Assembly: GCA_021205565.1 (NCBI GenBank)
Contig: JAJPXG010000112.1
Coordinates: forward strand, 1-48,736
DNA from: Lachnospiraceae bacterium
GTDB lineage: Bacteria; Bacillota; Clostridia; Lachnospirales; Lachnospiraceae
Direction: 5' to 3'
Length of the DNA stretch: 48,736 bases
The notes under the pieces were generated by a model. It searched no databases. It was not told the DNA's origin and was given only the letters and a program-made list of their open reading frames with translations. How positions within the stretch are numbered: position 1 is the stretch's first letter; each line of letters opens with the position of its first letter. A program made the translations under genes and the position numbers. Shown here one piece after another: positions 29,947 to 39,244 of this stretch.

Positions 29947-30014
29947 AGACCGGAGTAGTGTTCTGCTTATACTATACACAATATACAGACATTTGTCAAT
30001 ACTACCAGAGTAGT
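29947..30014 (-). promoter_or_regulatory. blaI promoter with two BlaI-type operators
   Basis: -35 TTGACA at 29999-29994, 17-nt spacer, -10 TATAGT at 29976-29971. A perfect dyad ACTAC-N4-GTAGT at 30001-30014 lies just upstream of the -35, and a half-conserved copy at 29947-29960 lies downstream of the start point. This matches the TACTAC-N4-GTAGTA pattern bound by BlaI/MecI. Confidence 0.85.
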
Positions 30015-30112
30015 TTTTGACAAAAGAATTCCTGTTCGCACCCGACCCGAAAACAGAAACAGACCCATCAGGCACAGCCAGCCTGTAATGGGATCTGCAA
30101 ATGGGAAAGAAT

Positions 30113-30153
30113 TATAAAAAAATACCCGGTTATAGTCAGAAACTATAATCGGG
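30113..30153 (-). terminator. rho-independent terminator of the SDR gene
   Basis: Minus strand: stem CCCGATTATAGT/ACTATAACCGGG with a 5-nt loop, then a run of seven T. It lies about 100 nt past the SDR stop. Confidence 0.85.
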
Positions 30154-30255
30154 CACTTTTATGAGGAGACTACTGCGCTTCAGAGCATTCAGGCAATCTT
30201 TTCCTGCCGGAATAAAGGCTCTGACTCAGACAGTTGATCTTGTAAGCGGATGATT

Positions 30256-31032
30256 TTATAAGCTGGTGTAGCCGCCGTCCACCGGCAGGATGCAGCCATT
30301 GACATAGGTGCTGGCCGGGGAAGCTAAGAAAATCGCTGCGGTATCCAGCTCACCCTCCTTGCCGTAGCGGGCAAGCGGGATCATGGTGTGCGCGTAATTC
30401 TGGAAAAACTCAGTCTCCAAGGTTTCTTTGGTCAGCGGAGTCTCAAAATAGCCGGGGCAGATCGCGTTGACGTTAATGCCCTTCTCGCCCCACTCGCAGG
30501 CCAGCGCGCGGGTCAGATTGACGACGCCGCCCTTTGCCGCGTGATAGGGGGATGCGGGAGCGATCTTATTGCCAACGAGGCCATACATGGAGGCGATGTT
30601 GATGATGCGTCCATAGCCGGCGGGAATCATGGCCTTTTTCGCCACCTCGCGGGCCATCTTGAAGCTGCCGAAGAGGTCGATATTCACTTCATTGGAGAAC
30701 TGCTCGTCCGTGATCTCCTCCGCGGGAGCCACCGCGCCGGTTCCGGCGTTATTGATCAGGATATCGATACGGCCGAATTTGTCTAAAACGGTCTGCACCG
30801 CGGCCTCCACCGCCTCGGTATTCGTGATATCGCAGGAAACGCCGATCGCCTCCACGCCGTATTCCGCGTTAAGCTGCGCCGCCACTTCCTCCACCATATT
30901 TTTACGGCGGGCCAATGCCACGATCTTCGCGCCCTGGTTTGCCAGAGCCTTCGCCATCTGCACGCCCAGTCCGCTGGAACAGCCGGTAACAACCGCCACC
31001 TGACCGGTTAAGTCAAAATAATTTTTTGCCAT
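30256..31032 (-). CDS. SDR-family dehydrogenase (gluconate 5-dehydrogenase-like)
   Basis: 258 residues, classical short-chain dehydrogenase. Cofactor motif TGCSSGLG at 16-23, NNAG at 94-97, catalytic S148, Y163 and K167 (YHAAKGG). The LTGQVAVVTG opening and CPGYFETPLT resemble gluconate 5-dehydrogenase/keto-gluconate reductases. Substrate assignment by eye is weak. It is a single-gene unit with its own promoter and terminator. Confidence 0.87.
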   Translation of the reverse strand: MAKNYFDLTGQVAVVTGCSSGLGVQMAKALANQGAKIVALARRKNMVEEVAAQLNAEYGVEAIGVSCDITNTEAVEAAVQTVLDKFGRIDILINNAGTGAVAPAEEITDEQFSNEVNIDLFGSFKMAREVAKKAMIPAGYGRIINIASMYGLVGNKIAPASPYHAAKGGVVNLTRALACEWGEKGINVNAICPGYFETPLTKETLETEFFQNYAHTMIPLARYGKEGELDTAAIFLASPASTYVNGCILPVDGGYTSL

Positions 31033-31121
31033 ATACTGATGTCCTCCTTATGGATGATAGTCTGTTGAGTCCTGACGCGGCCGTATCGCTGTCTTAACTG
31101 CGCCGCTGTACTCACATTTTC

Positions 31122-31149
31122 ATTATACACATCCGCCCGGAAACTGCAA
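31122..31149 (-). promoter_or_regulatory. promoter of the SDR gene
   Basis: Minus strand: -35 TTGCAG at 31149-31144, 16-nt spacer, -10 TATAAT at 31127-31122. Confidence 0.7.
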
Positions 31150-31239
31150 GAAAATTTCGCAGCTGTTCATAAAATAACTGAAAGTTATGTATTCCTAACC
31201 CCCCAGCAGCGTTCCTGTGAAAGCCGCCCGCCCCAAGGC

Positions 31240-32760
31240 TTACGGCTGTTCAATCACCTCGCCGCTCAACATCGCCTGCATCAGTGCCTTCGCGGTATTC
31301 ACAGTCGATTCATCCGGAATCATGACATAGGCGCTCACACTCATGGACCAGGGAATCTGGGAGGAGCCTGTCCCGTCGACGCTGTAGGTGATGATTTCCC
31401 AGTCCGCGCCGCTGCTTAGCTGGTCGCTGACCAGGGAGGCAATCAGGTCATAAGGCACGCTGGTCTCAAAATTATCCTCAGCCGCGGCCAGAAGAGAGCT
31501 GTACTTCATCAGAATATCCGGCGACATGGCTTTGTCGATCACCGCTTTGATGAGCTGCATCTGGTTTTTGCCCCTCTGACGGTCGCCGGACGCAAAGGCG
31601 TAGCGCTCCCGGACAAAGAGAAGCGCCTCCCGCCCGTCCATTTCATTATATCCCGCTGTGAAATAAAGGCTGCTGTCAAAGCTCGACTGAAAGGAGTATT
31701 CGGAATACACAGACACGCCGCCCAGCGCATCCACCACATCCTCCACGCCCTCAAAGCAGATTTTGACATAATAATCAATGTCAATGTCGTAGAGCAGCTC
31801 CATCGTTTCCATGGACACAGTGATGCCGTAGATGCCCGCGTGCGTCAGCTTGTCCCGCGCGCCGCCGGAAATGGAGAGCGGAACATAATAATCGCGGGGC
31901 GTGGAGACCAGCAAAATCTGGTGCGTCGCAGTATTCACAACCGCCAGGATGTTCACATCACTGCGGCTTCTGGCTTTTAAGCCGCTGCGGCTGTCGATGC
32001 CGCTGATATAGACGACAAAAACATCCTCCGAGGAGACTGCGGCATCCTCATCAGCCGCTGTCTGCACATCCTGTACCTCCTGCTCCCCGACCGTCACCAC
32101 GACCTCCTCCACCACTTCGATCAGACTGATCTCGCGGATCCGGTCCATGATGTCCTCATAGCCCTCAATTTCCTCTAAAACCTCCAAAAATGCGCTGTTT
32201 AACACAATCGCCCGGCAGTCTCCGTTTAAAAGCGCGTCCGCTAAAGCCGTCAGGCCATCAAACTCCACCGTCACAATTTCCGCATCCAGCTCCTCGCTAA
32301 ACTGAGCAATCGCGCCGTCCGTACTGGTTCTGTCAATCTCTGCCATAATCCCGAAAATATCATCCGTCAGCTGGCTGATTGCCTCCGCGTCATCCTCCGC
32401 AAGGACATAGACGCCCACATTCGCCGTCTCTGTCGTGACGGTTGTCACGGAATTTAACGTCCGCGTCACCTTTGCCAGCGCCACAGTGCCGTAAATCAGC
32501 GCGCCGCAGAATAATACAGCCAGCAGTACGCCGGCCGCCAGCCGAAGCTTTTCCGCGGGTTTTAAGGCAACAAACCAGACCATCGCCGTCGGCAGCAGAA
32601 GCAAAATCAGCGCCGGAAACAAAAGCCTTCCCGGCACCATGCCGCATTGTATCAGAAAATAATCAAACACCAGCGTCGCCGCCAGCACAAGCCCGGAAAG
32701 CAAAAGTCCCGGAAGTCTGTTCTGCAATTTTTCGACATTCCAATTTTTCATTTCTAGCAT
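31240..32760 (-). CDS. LytR-CpsA-Psr (LCP) family glycopolymer ligase
   Basis: 506 residues. Three N-terminal hydrophobic helices (about 17-38, 44-62, 74-98) precede an extracellular part. The LCP catalytic domain starts near 245 (VYISGIDSRSG), continues with RSRSDVNILAVVN and VSTPRDYYVPL, and has the R-x-R-rich FVRERYAFASGDRQRGKNQMQLI. LCP enzymes move lipid-linked polymers onto peptidoglycan. An acidic linker (about 100-240) is unusually long. It is the last gene of the GDP-fucose cluster, overlapping manA by 7 nt, so it probably attaches a fucose-containing glycan to the wall. Confidence 0.88.
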   Translation of the reverse strand: MLEMKNWNVEKLQNRLPGLLLSGLVLAATLVFDYFLIQCGMVPGRLLFPALILLLLPTAMVWFVALKPAEKLRLAAGVLLAVLFCGALIYGTVALAKVTRTLNSVTTVTTETANVGVYVLAEDDAEAISQLTDDIFGIMAEIDRTSTDGAIAQFSEELDAEIVTVEFDGLTALADALLNGDCRAIVLNSAFLEVLEEIEGYEDIMDRIREISLIEVVEEVVVTVGEQEVQDVQTAADEDAAVSSEDVFVVYISGIDSRSGLKARSRSDVNILAVVNTATHQILLVSTPRDYYVPLSISGGARDKLTHAGIYGITVSMETMELLYDIDIDYYVKICFEGVEDVVDALGGVSVYSEYSFQSSFDSSLYFTAGYNEMDGREALLFVRERYAFASGDRQRGKNQMQLIKAVIDKAMSPDILMKYSSLLAAAEDNFETSVPYDLIASLVSDQLSSGADWEIITYSVDGTGSSQIPWSMSVSAYVMIPDESTVNTAKALMQAMLSGEVIEQP

Positions 32761-33761
32761 GTAACCTTTAAAAGCTGTGCCTTGCCATGAATCCGGATCG
32801 ACACGGAGTCCGCCGGAATAAACAGGCAGTCTCCCTTATAAAACGGCAGAGATTCTTCCTCCCAGAAGAAAATCCCGCAGCCCTCCGTGCACAACAGCAC
32901 CTGAAAGGAATTACCACCCGCCTGTGTACTCGCCATTGTGCGCACCCGCTCCGTGTTTAAGAGCACGCGCGAAACCTCAAAATATTTACACCGGCACAGA
33001 AGCTCGGACGCGACGCCCGGGCTGAATTTCAGGACGCGCATCGGCTGCTTCGGCTCAGCGCTGCTTTTTAAGGAAGCGACCTGAAGCGCCTTGTCTATGT
33101 GGAGCTCGCGCGGCTTCCCGTTTTTATCCACGCGGGCATACTCATACAGGCGGGAGGGCAGATTGGAGCTCTCCTGCACCTCCGCGATCAGCGCTCCTGC
33201 CCCGATGGCGTGAACCTGCCCGGCCGGAATAAAGAACACGTCGTCCTTACGGATCGGGACCTTGCGCAGATATTTCTCCACTGTGCCGTCCGCAAGGCTT
33301 TTTTGCAGCGTCTGCTCGTCAATATCGTGATAAAAGCCGTAAATGAGCTTCGCGTCCTTCGCCGCGTCCAGAACATACCACATCTCGGTCTTGCCCAGGG
33401 AACCGTTCTCATGCTCCCTGGCATAGTCGTCATCCGGATGCACCTGCACGGACAGATCCTCCTTCGCGTCGATCAGCTTGATCAGAATCGGCAGGCCGTC
33501 CGCAGCCTTCGGATGTGTGCCGAGATATTCCGGATGCTTTTGCACAACCTCGCGCAGGGTCTGCCCCTGAAACTCCCCCGTAGCTACGGTGCTCGGCCCG
33601 TCCGGGTGCGTGGAACACTCCCAGGTTTCCGCCAGCGGATTTAAATTTATTTTCCTGGCAAAATCATCATTTAAGCGGTTTCCGCCCCAGAGCATCTCCT
33701 TCCCCGCCGGCGCAAGCAAAAACGGACGGTGAAGCCGCGCTGCCTGTCCGGATGAATCCAT
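32754..33761 (-). CDS. manA: mannose-6-phosphate isomerase, type I
   Basis: 335 residues. Zinc-site motifs QVHPDD, KTEMWYVLD and PAGQVHAIGAG are all present. It turns fructose-6-phosphate into mannose-6-phosphate, the entry to GDP-mannose. The ATG at 33761 lies 7 nt after the manC stop, without a strong ribosome site, so it is translationally coupled. The reading frame extends upstream to 33833 in overlap with manC, which I reject. Confidence 0.9.
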   Translation of the reverse strand: MDSSGQAARLHRPFLLAPAGKEMLWGGNRLNDDFARKINLNPLAETWECSTHPDGPSTVATGEFQGQTLREVVQKHPEYLGTHPKAADGLPILIKLIDAKEDLSVQVHPDDDYAREHENGSLGKTEMWYVLDAAKDAKLIYGFYHDIDEQTLQKSLADGTVEKYLRKVPIRKDDVFFIPAGQVHAIGAGALIAEVQESSNLPSRLYEYARVDKNGKPRELHIDKALQVASLKSSAEPKQPMRVLKFSPGVASELLCRCKYFEVSRVLLNTERVRTMASTQAGGNSFQVLLCTEGCGIFFWEEESLPFYKGDCLFIPADSVSIRIHGKAQLLKVTC

Positions 33762-33768
33762 GCCGCCG

Positions 33769-35085
33769 TCAGGCTTCCAGGTCGAATTTCTGCTTGTCGT
33801 GTACACTGATTTCTTCTCCCAGCTGAACCTCAATCATTTTCAGCTCCGTCACTGCGAAAACCGTATGGCGGCACCCCGCCTGCATGGTGACTACGTCGCC
33901 TGTTCGCACCGGCTGCTCCATGCCATCCACAATCACGGTCCCTTCGCCTGAAATGACATTCCAGATCTCATCCCGCCTCTGGTGCGCGTGATAATTCATA
34001 CTGTGTCCCGGATTTAACGTCACCTTAATGGTCAGGCTGTCCTCCTCCACGTCAATCACGCGGAAGCTTCCCCAGGACTTCTCCGCAAACATGATCTGCT
34101 GCTCGATCCGATCCACAATCGGTTTGATATAGCTGGACTGCTCCCGGTCGGAGACCAGAATGCCCTCGGGACTGGCCGAGACAATGACGTCCTTTAAGCC
34201 CATGCATACCACGGGGACGTTCAGCTCATTGATCACATTGACATTCTCGCAGACATCATTTAAGACCGCGTCGCCGATGGTCGGCTCGTCCATCGCCTCC
34301 GTCAGCGTGTTCCAGGTACCGAGGTCCTTCCACTGACCGCCAAAGCGCATGACCTGAATGTGCGGCTCCTTCTCCACCACGGCGTAATCGAAGCTGATTT
34401 TTTCAAGCGAACTGTAACGATTAAAAAGGTCGGCGTAGTCCGTGAACTGTAAAAGCTCGCGGGCCTTATCCAGCACGTAGCGCAGCTTATAAGCGAAAAC
34501 GCCGCCGTTCCAGAGCGCGCCCTGCGCAATATAATCCTGCGCCGTCTTTACATCCGGTTTTTCCTTAAAGGTTTCAACACTGCTGACCGCGTCCGTCGAG
34601 GCCGGGATAATATAACCGTATTTCTCGCTCGGGTAGGTCGGTTCAATCCCCATTAAAACCAGATTTGCCTCTCCCTTCGCCGCCTGATCCGCCAGCTTTT
34701 GAAGCATCTGAAAATAATCGTCCTCTACGTAAGGGTCTACCGGACAGACCACCACCGCCTCGTCCTCGGGCACGCCCATCATCTCATTAAGGTAAGCGGT
34801 CGCCAGCGCAATCGCGGGAAACGTGTCCCGCCTGTCCGGCTCCACAGAAATCCCCACGCCCTCGCCCAGCTGATTGTGGATGGCGGAGACCTGCGTCTTC
34901 GACGTGGCAATGGTCACGGCCGCATCCGGGTCCGCCGCCTTGATCTGGCGGTAAACGCGCTGCACCATGGACTCATAGCCGCCGTCCTCTGTCTTGAAAA
35001 TCTTGATAAACTGCTTGGAACGGATATCGTTCGACAAAGGCCAGAGCCGCTTGCCGGACCCGCCCGACAGTAAAATAATGTTCAT
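33769..35085 (-). CDS. manC: mannose-1-phosphate guanylyltransferase
   Basis: 438 residues. The nucleotidyltransferase starts with MNIILLSGGSGKRLWPLS and has FKEKPD. The C-terminal cupin domain (MNYHAHQRRDEIWNVISGEG) resembles type II phosphomannose isomerase, as in bifunctional ManC. As a separate type I manA is present, the cupin may be redundant or regulatory. It makes GDP-mannose for gmd. Spacing to fcl is 3 nt. Confidence 0.9.
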   Translation of the reverse strand: MNIILLSGGSGKRLWPLSNDIRSKQFIKIFKTEDGGYESMVQRVYRQIKAADPDAAVTIATSKTQVSAIHNQLGEGVGISVEPDRRDTFPAIALATAYLNEMMGVPEDEAVVVCPVDPYVEDDYFQMLQKLADQAAKGEANLVLMGIEPTYPSEKYGYIIPASTDAVSSVETFKEKPDVKTAQDYIAQGALWNGGVFAYKLRYVLDKARELLQFTDYADLFNRYSSLEKISFDYAVVEKEPHIQVMRFGGQWKDLGTWNTLTEAMDEPTIGDAVLNDVCENVNVINELNVPVVCMGLKDVIVSASPEGILVSDREQSSYIKPIVDRIEQQIMFAEKSWGSFRVIDVEEDSLTIKVTLNPGHSMNYHAHQRRDEIWNVISGEGTVIVDGMEQPVRTGDVVTMQAGCRHTVFAVTELKMIEVQLGEEISVHDKQKFDLEA

Positions 35086-35088
35086 GTT

Positions 35089-36033
35089 TTATCTCTCCGC
35101 CCGCATCGGGTTATTTAAAAAATCCTCATAGGACAGGCGAATCCCATCCTCCAGCTCGGTCCGGTAGGTCCAGCCTAACGCGGTCGCCTTGCTCACATCC
35201 AGAAGCTTTCTGGGCGTCCCGTTCGGTTTTGTTGGATCCCAGCGGATTTCTCCCTCGTAGCCGATCACCTTCGCCACCAGCTCTGTCAGCTCCTTAATCG
35301 TCAGCTCCTTGCCGGTACCGGCGTTCACCGTCTCGTTGCCGCTGTAATGATTCATCAGAAAGACACAGAGATTGGCGAGGTCGTCCACATAAAGAAACTC
35401 GCGTAAGGGGCTGCCGTCGCCCCAGCAGGTCACATACGGCCTGCCCTCCACCTTCGCCTCATGGAAACGGCGGATTAAAGCCGGCAGAACATGGGAGTGC
35501 GTCGGGTGGTAATTGTCATTCGGGCCGTACAGATTGGTCGGCATTACGGAAATATAGTCCGTGCCGTACTGACGGTTTAAAAACTCACAGTATTTCAGGC
35601 CGCTGATTTTGGCAAGCGCATAGGCCTCGTTCGTCTTCTCCAGCTCCCCGGTTAAAAGGCAGCTCTCCGGCATCGGCTGCGGCGCCATGCGCGGATAGAT
35701 ACATGAGGAACCAAGAAATTCCAGCTTTTTACAGCCATTCTGCCACGCGGCGTGTACCACATTCATCTCCAGGATCATATTCTCATACATAAAATCGGCC
35801 AGGGCGCTCTCATTGGCTACAATCCCGCCCACCTTCGCGGCCGCCAGGAAAACATATTCCGGCTTCTCTTCCGTAAAAAACGCCTCCACCTGATCCTGCC
35901 TTGTCAGGTCCAGCTCCTTATGCGTGCGGGTGATGATATTCGTATAGCCCTGACGGTTTAACTCCCGCACAATGGCGGAGCCGACCATTCCGCGGTGGCC
36001 CGCCACATATATTTTCGCTTCTTTTTCCATCAT
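35089..36033 (-). CDS. fcl: GDP-L-fucose synthase
   Basis: 314 residues. NADP site GHRGMVGS near the N-terminus, SSCIYP with the catalytic Ser, and Y-x3-K in YALAKISG. It carries out the epimerase-reductase steps from GDP-4-keto-6-deoxymannose to GDP-L-fucose. Start MMEKEAK at 36033 with GAGGGG 6 nt upstream. Confidence 0.93.
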   Translation of the reverse strand: MMEKEAKIYVAGHRGMVGSAIVRELNRQGYTNIITRTHKELDLTRQDQVEAFFTEEKPEYVFLAAAKVGGIVANESALADFMYENMILEMNVVHAAWQNGCKKLEFLGSSCIYPRMAPQPMPESCLLTGELEKTNEAYALAKISGLKYCEFLNRQYGTDYISVMPTNLYGPNDNYHPTHSHVLPALIRRFHEAKVEGRPYVTCWGDGSPLREFLYVDDLANLCVFLMNHYSGNETVNAGTGKELTIKELTELVAKVIGYEGEIRWDPTKPNGTPRKLLDVSKATALGWTYRTELEDGIRLSYEDFLNNPMRAER

Positions 36034-36043
36034 AATATACCCC

Positions 36044-37087
36044 TCACTGCGCTTCCCGCATGGCCTTTTCCTGCTTTGCAAGCAGGCGGTCGTGCTTCGC
36101 CATGATCTCCACCAGCTTCTCATAGCTGGTTTTCAAAGGATTCCAGCCAAGCACCGTCTTCGCCTTCGTCGGGTCGCCCCAGAGATTGTCCACATCCGTC
36201 GGACGGAACCACTGCGGATTGACGCACACCAGCATTTTACCGGTATTCACATCGTATCCCTTTTCCTCAAGACCCTCGCCCTCAAAGCGAAGCGTGATGC
36301 CGTTGGCCGCGAACGCTTTTTCGGTAAAATCGCGGACCGTATGCTGAACGCCCGTCGCTATCACAAAATCGTCCGGCTGCTCCTGCTGCAAAATCAGCCA
36401 CATACACTCTACATAATCCTTCGCGTAGCCCCAGTCGCGCAGAGAATCCAGATTGCCTAATTCCAGGTGATCCTGTAATCCCTCCGCAATCCGGCCGGCA
36501 GCCAGTGTGATCTTTCTCGTGACGAAATTTTCACCGCGGCGCTCGGATTCATGATTAAATAAAATCCCGTTCACCGCGAACATCCCATAGGCCTCGCGGT
36601 ATTCCTTTACAATCCAGAAGCCGTACTGCTTCGCCACCGCGTAAGGGGAATACGGATGGAAGGGAGTGGTCTCCCTCTGCGGCACCTCCTCCACCTTGCC
36701 GAACAGCTCAGACGTGGACGCCTGGTAAACCCGCGTCTTCTTTGTCAGGCCCAGAATACGCACCGCCTCCAGAATGCGCAGCACGCCGAGGGCGTCCACA
36801 TCCCCCGAATATTCCGGCACATCAAAAGAGACCTGGACGTGGCTCTGCGCCGCCAGGTTATAGATTTCATCGGGCTGGACAAGGGAAATGATGCGGATCA
36901 GAGAAGATGAGTCCGACAGATCGCCGTCATGCAGTGTGATTTTGTCTAAAAGATGGTCGATACGACCGGTATTGGAGATCGAAGCGCGGCGGGTAATCCC
37001 GTGCACTTCGTATCCTTTTTCCAGAAGAAATTCCGCCAGGTAGGAGCCGTCCTGCCCGGTGATTCCCGTAATCAGTGCTTTTTTCAT
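36044..37087 (-). CDS. gmd: GDP-mannose 4,6-dehydratase
   Basis: 347 residues. Rossmann motif [19 protein letters not shown], catalytic STSELFG and Y-x3-K in [11 protein letters not shown], then [16 protein letters not shown]. First committed step to GDP-fucose. Start at ATG 37087 with GGAGGT; residues upstream of it in the longer frame cover the ribosome site. It heads gmd-fcl-manC-manA-LCP. Confidence 0.95.
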   Translation of the reverse strand: MKKALITGITGQDGSYLAEFLLEKGYEVHGITRRASISNTGRIDHLLDKITLHDGDLSDSSSLIRIISLVQPDEIYNLAAQSHVQVSFDVPEYSGDVDALGVLRILEAVRILGLTKKTRVYQASTSELFGKVEEVPQRETTPFHPYSPYAVAKQYGFWIVKEYREAYGMFAVNGILFNHESERRGENFVTRKITLAAGRIAEGLQDHLELGNLDSLRDWGYAKDYVECMWLILQQEQPDDFVIATGVQHTVRDFTEKAFAANGITLRFEGEGLEEKGYDVNTGKMLVCVNPQWFRPTDVDNLWGDPTKAKTVLGWNPLKTSYEKLVEIMAKHDRLLAKQEKAMREAQ

Positions 37088-37109
37088 AGATACCTCCGGA
37101 TATTGAAGT

Positions 37110-37126
37110 GGAATGGTTCCCATTCC
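37110..37126. promoter_or_regulatory. perfect 17-bp palindrome upstream of gmd
   Basis: GGAATGG-ttc-CCATTCC lies 23 nt before the gmd ATG. It is a candidate operator for the whole GDP-fucose/LCP operon; the binding protein is unknown, though an AraC-type regulator is encoded just upstream. Confidence 0.45.
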
Positions 37127-37235
37127 CATCTTGTACAGATTATTCCCACAGGAAGCTTATCCTCATGCGAAAAGAACCCCGGAGACTATTGTATCCCGCC
37201 CTTCGCGGCAAGTCTAAGGAGGATGTTGCTTTTTT

Positions 37236-38228
37236 TCAGGACAATGTTGACTTTCCCCGCCAGTTTCTGCGATAAACGCCGGGGGACGTCCCCTCCGTTT
37301 TGCGGAACAGTCTGCCGAAATAATTGGTCTCATAGCCGCAGTCCGCCGCGATGCTCTCAATCGAGGCGTCCGTAAAGCGTAAAAGCTCCTTCGCCCGCGT
37401 AATCCGCACCTGCTGAATATAGCCGTTCACCGTCGTTCCGAACTGCTCCTTAAAGCAGCGCGCCAGATAATGCTTGCTTAAATAAAAGTCCCCCGCCAGG
37501 CTCTCTAAGGTCAGCGGCTCCGCGTAATGTAAGTCCACATACTCCTTGACCTTTAACAAATCCACCTTCTGCTGCCCGGCCGCTGCCTGTGCCGACTGCG
37601 CGCCGCGCCCATCCGGGTGCCAGGACTCCTCCATCAGATATGTCAGAAGCTCCGTGAGCTTTAAATTGATCTGCATGTCGCGCGTATAGGAATCAGACCC
37701 CGCGATCTGATACAGGTCGTCCAGAAGCTTTTCATAGACACCAAATGATGCCGCCCCCATGTCCGCCGACTGATCCGGCAGCTCCCCGGGATGATGCGCG
37801 CTGTCAGAATTCGTGCAGCCGCCCGCCTCCCCACACATTGCCGCCATGGGCCGGAACACATCGTAGCCCCCGCGCTCCTTGAATTTCCGGTAAATCGAGG
37901 GCGCGCCGGGGCCGTGAAAATGACACCATTTCAGCGTCCACAGATCTTCGGAGGACGACTGGGAATACGGCCTGCGGCAGTCAATAAAGACCGCGTCGCC
38001 CGCGGTCAGTTCATACCGCGCCCCGTCATACAAAAGCCAGCCGCTCCCGTCCAGCACCAGAAAAAAGAGGTACGAGGCCAAGTCACTGCGGCTGCTGACA
38101 TGCGGGCGCATCGCCGTAAGCCGCCCGCATTCCTGCAGATGCAGAAGCGACGACCTCGCAAAGGACGAGGGCGTATAAATACGGCGGCTCGAAGAGACGT
38201 ATTCATTTGTAAAAAGGTTGTTTTCCAT
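37236..38228 (-). CDS. AraC-family regulator
   Basis: 330 residues. An N-terminal cupin-like sensor (LLYDGARYELTAGDAVFIDCRRPY) and a C-terminal double helix-turn-helix (LTLESLAGDFYLSKHYLARCFKEQFG; IESIAADCGYETNYFGRLFRKTEG). Start set at ATG 38228 although the ribosome site is weak; 38264 is possible. It lies in the same direction between the S26-ABC operon and gmd, and could control either. Confidence 0.82.
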   Translation of the reverse strand: MENNLFTNEYVSSSRRIYTPSSFARSSLLHLQECGRLTAMRPHVSSRSDLASYLFFLVLDGSGWLLYDGARYELTAGDAVFIDCRRPYSQSSSEDLWTLKWCHFHGPGAPSIYRKFKERGGYDVFRPMAAMCGEAGGCTNSDSAHHPGELPDQSADMGAASFGVYEKLLDDLYQIAGSDSYTRDMQINLKLTELLTYLMEESWHPDGRGAQSAQAAAGQQKVDLLKVKEYVDLHYAEPLTLESLAGDFYLSKHYLARCFKEQFGTTVNGYIQQVRITRAKELLRFTDASIESIAADCGYETNYFGRLFRKTEGTSPGVYRRNWRGKSTLS

Positions 38229-38272
38229 GATTTCAAGCTTACCACAAAGGGGTCCGGCAGGCAACAGAAAAA

Positions 38273-39244
38273 TCAGTCCGTAAGCCGCGCGTAAATCCCC
38301 GCAACCGTCTCTTCTAACTCCGCAATCTGCTCAGAAAGCGCGGCCGCCTGCGCCTCATACTCCGCCTCACTGGCGGCCAGAAGCGCGTTAATCCCGGAGA
38401 GCTCCTCCACGACGTCCGCCACGGTCGAAAATGCGCAGTCCTCTCTCTCGTCATACTCCTGCAGCAGCTTAAGAAGCGAATCGACATAGGTTTCCGGCAA
38501 AGCACCGGCGTCCACACTGGCCATATCAAAAACCACGATCATGGCGGCTTTTCTGCTCAGAAGAGCGGCCAGCCTGCCTGTCACGCCCGTCCCCTCCGCC
38601 GAAAGGTAAGAATAGTCAAAATAAACATATCCTTCCTCCGTCTGTCCGGCCTGCGGCGTTTCCTCGTGATAGCTTGTGTAGCCCACAAAGCCGTCCTGCG
38701 CAAGGAGCTCAATATTGGCCGCGCCATCGTAGCCGCCGCGCAGAAGGAACATGCCCGTGTCCTTGCGCCCTGCATCCTCTAAATAAGAAAGCACCGCCAG
38801 CACATCGTCGTTTGCTTCCTCCGAGAAATTTGCCGCGTAAAGCATAATTTCCCAGTCCTCGTCCGCCGCCTCAACAATCGCTTCCACATCCGTCAGCTCC
38901 ATCGTGCAGTCCAAAACCAGGACAGGTGAGAAACCATACTGAGCCGCCTTTTCCTCTATATAGGATAGCTCTGCCGCATCTGTAACGGCGAATCCGACCA
39001 TGACGGACGCCTTCTCGCGGGTATAAGTGAAGCTGCTCTCCAGCCCGGACAGCTGAGAGCGAAGCTCATTCAGCTCATTCTCATAGGGCGCCGCTTCTGC
39101 CTGCAGAGCCTCAATCGTATCGGTCTGCACATTCTCCTGCTGCCGGTCTCTGTAATATAAAAACCCCAGCCCTGCCGCCAGCAGGACGCTTAACAATATG
39201 CAGATTACATTCCGAGCGATTGTAAAAGTTGCGTCATCGTTCAT
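38273..39244 (-). CDS. membrane-anchored coiled-coil protein, degenerate deacetylase-like core
   Basis: 323 residues, family not recognised with certainty. One N-terminal membrane helix (about 9-30), an outside coiled coil (about 40-75), a central alpha/beta region (about 80-275) whose strand pattern (ASVMVGFAVTD, WEIMLYAANF, MFLLRGGYDG, MIVVFDMASV) recalls the polysaccharide deacetylase barrel but lacks its metal-binding His pair, and a C-terminal coiled coil. The start overlaps the S26-ABC stop by 4 nt (ATGA), so the two work together. I infer an export accessory protein. Confidence 0.6.
   Translation of the reverse strand: MNDDATFTIARNVICILLSVLLAAGLGFLYYRDRQQENVQTDTIEALQAEAAPYENELNELRSQLSGLESSFTYTREKASVMVGFAVTDAAELSYIEEKAAQYGFSPVLVLDCTMELTDVEAIVEAADEDWEIMLYAANFSEEANDDVLAVLSYLEDAGRKDTGMFLLRGGYDGAANIELLAQDGFVGYTSYHEETPQAGQTEEGYVYFDYSYLSAEGTGVTGRLAALLSRKAAMIVVFDMASVDAGALPETYVDSLLKLLQEYDEREDCAFSTVADVVEELSGINALLAASEAEYEAQAAALSEQIAELEETVAGIYARLTD

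Larger units (their letters stand above)
29946..30255. other. intergenic region between blaI and SDR gene
   Basis: The 310-nt gap contains the bla promoter and operators (29947-30014) and the SDR terminator (30113-30153). I saw no gene in 30015-30112 or 30154-30255. Confidence 0.6.
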
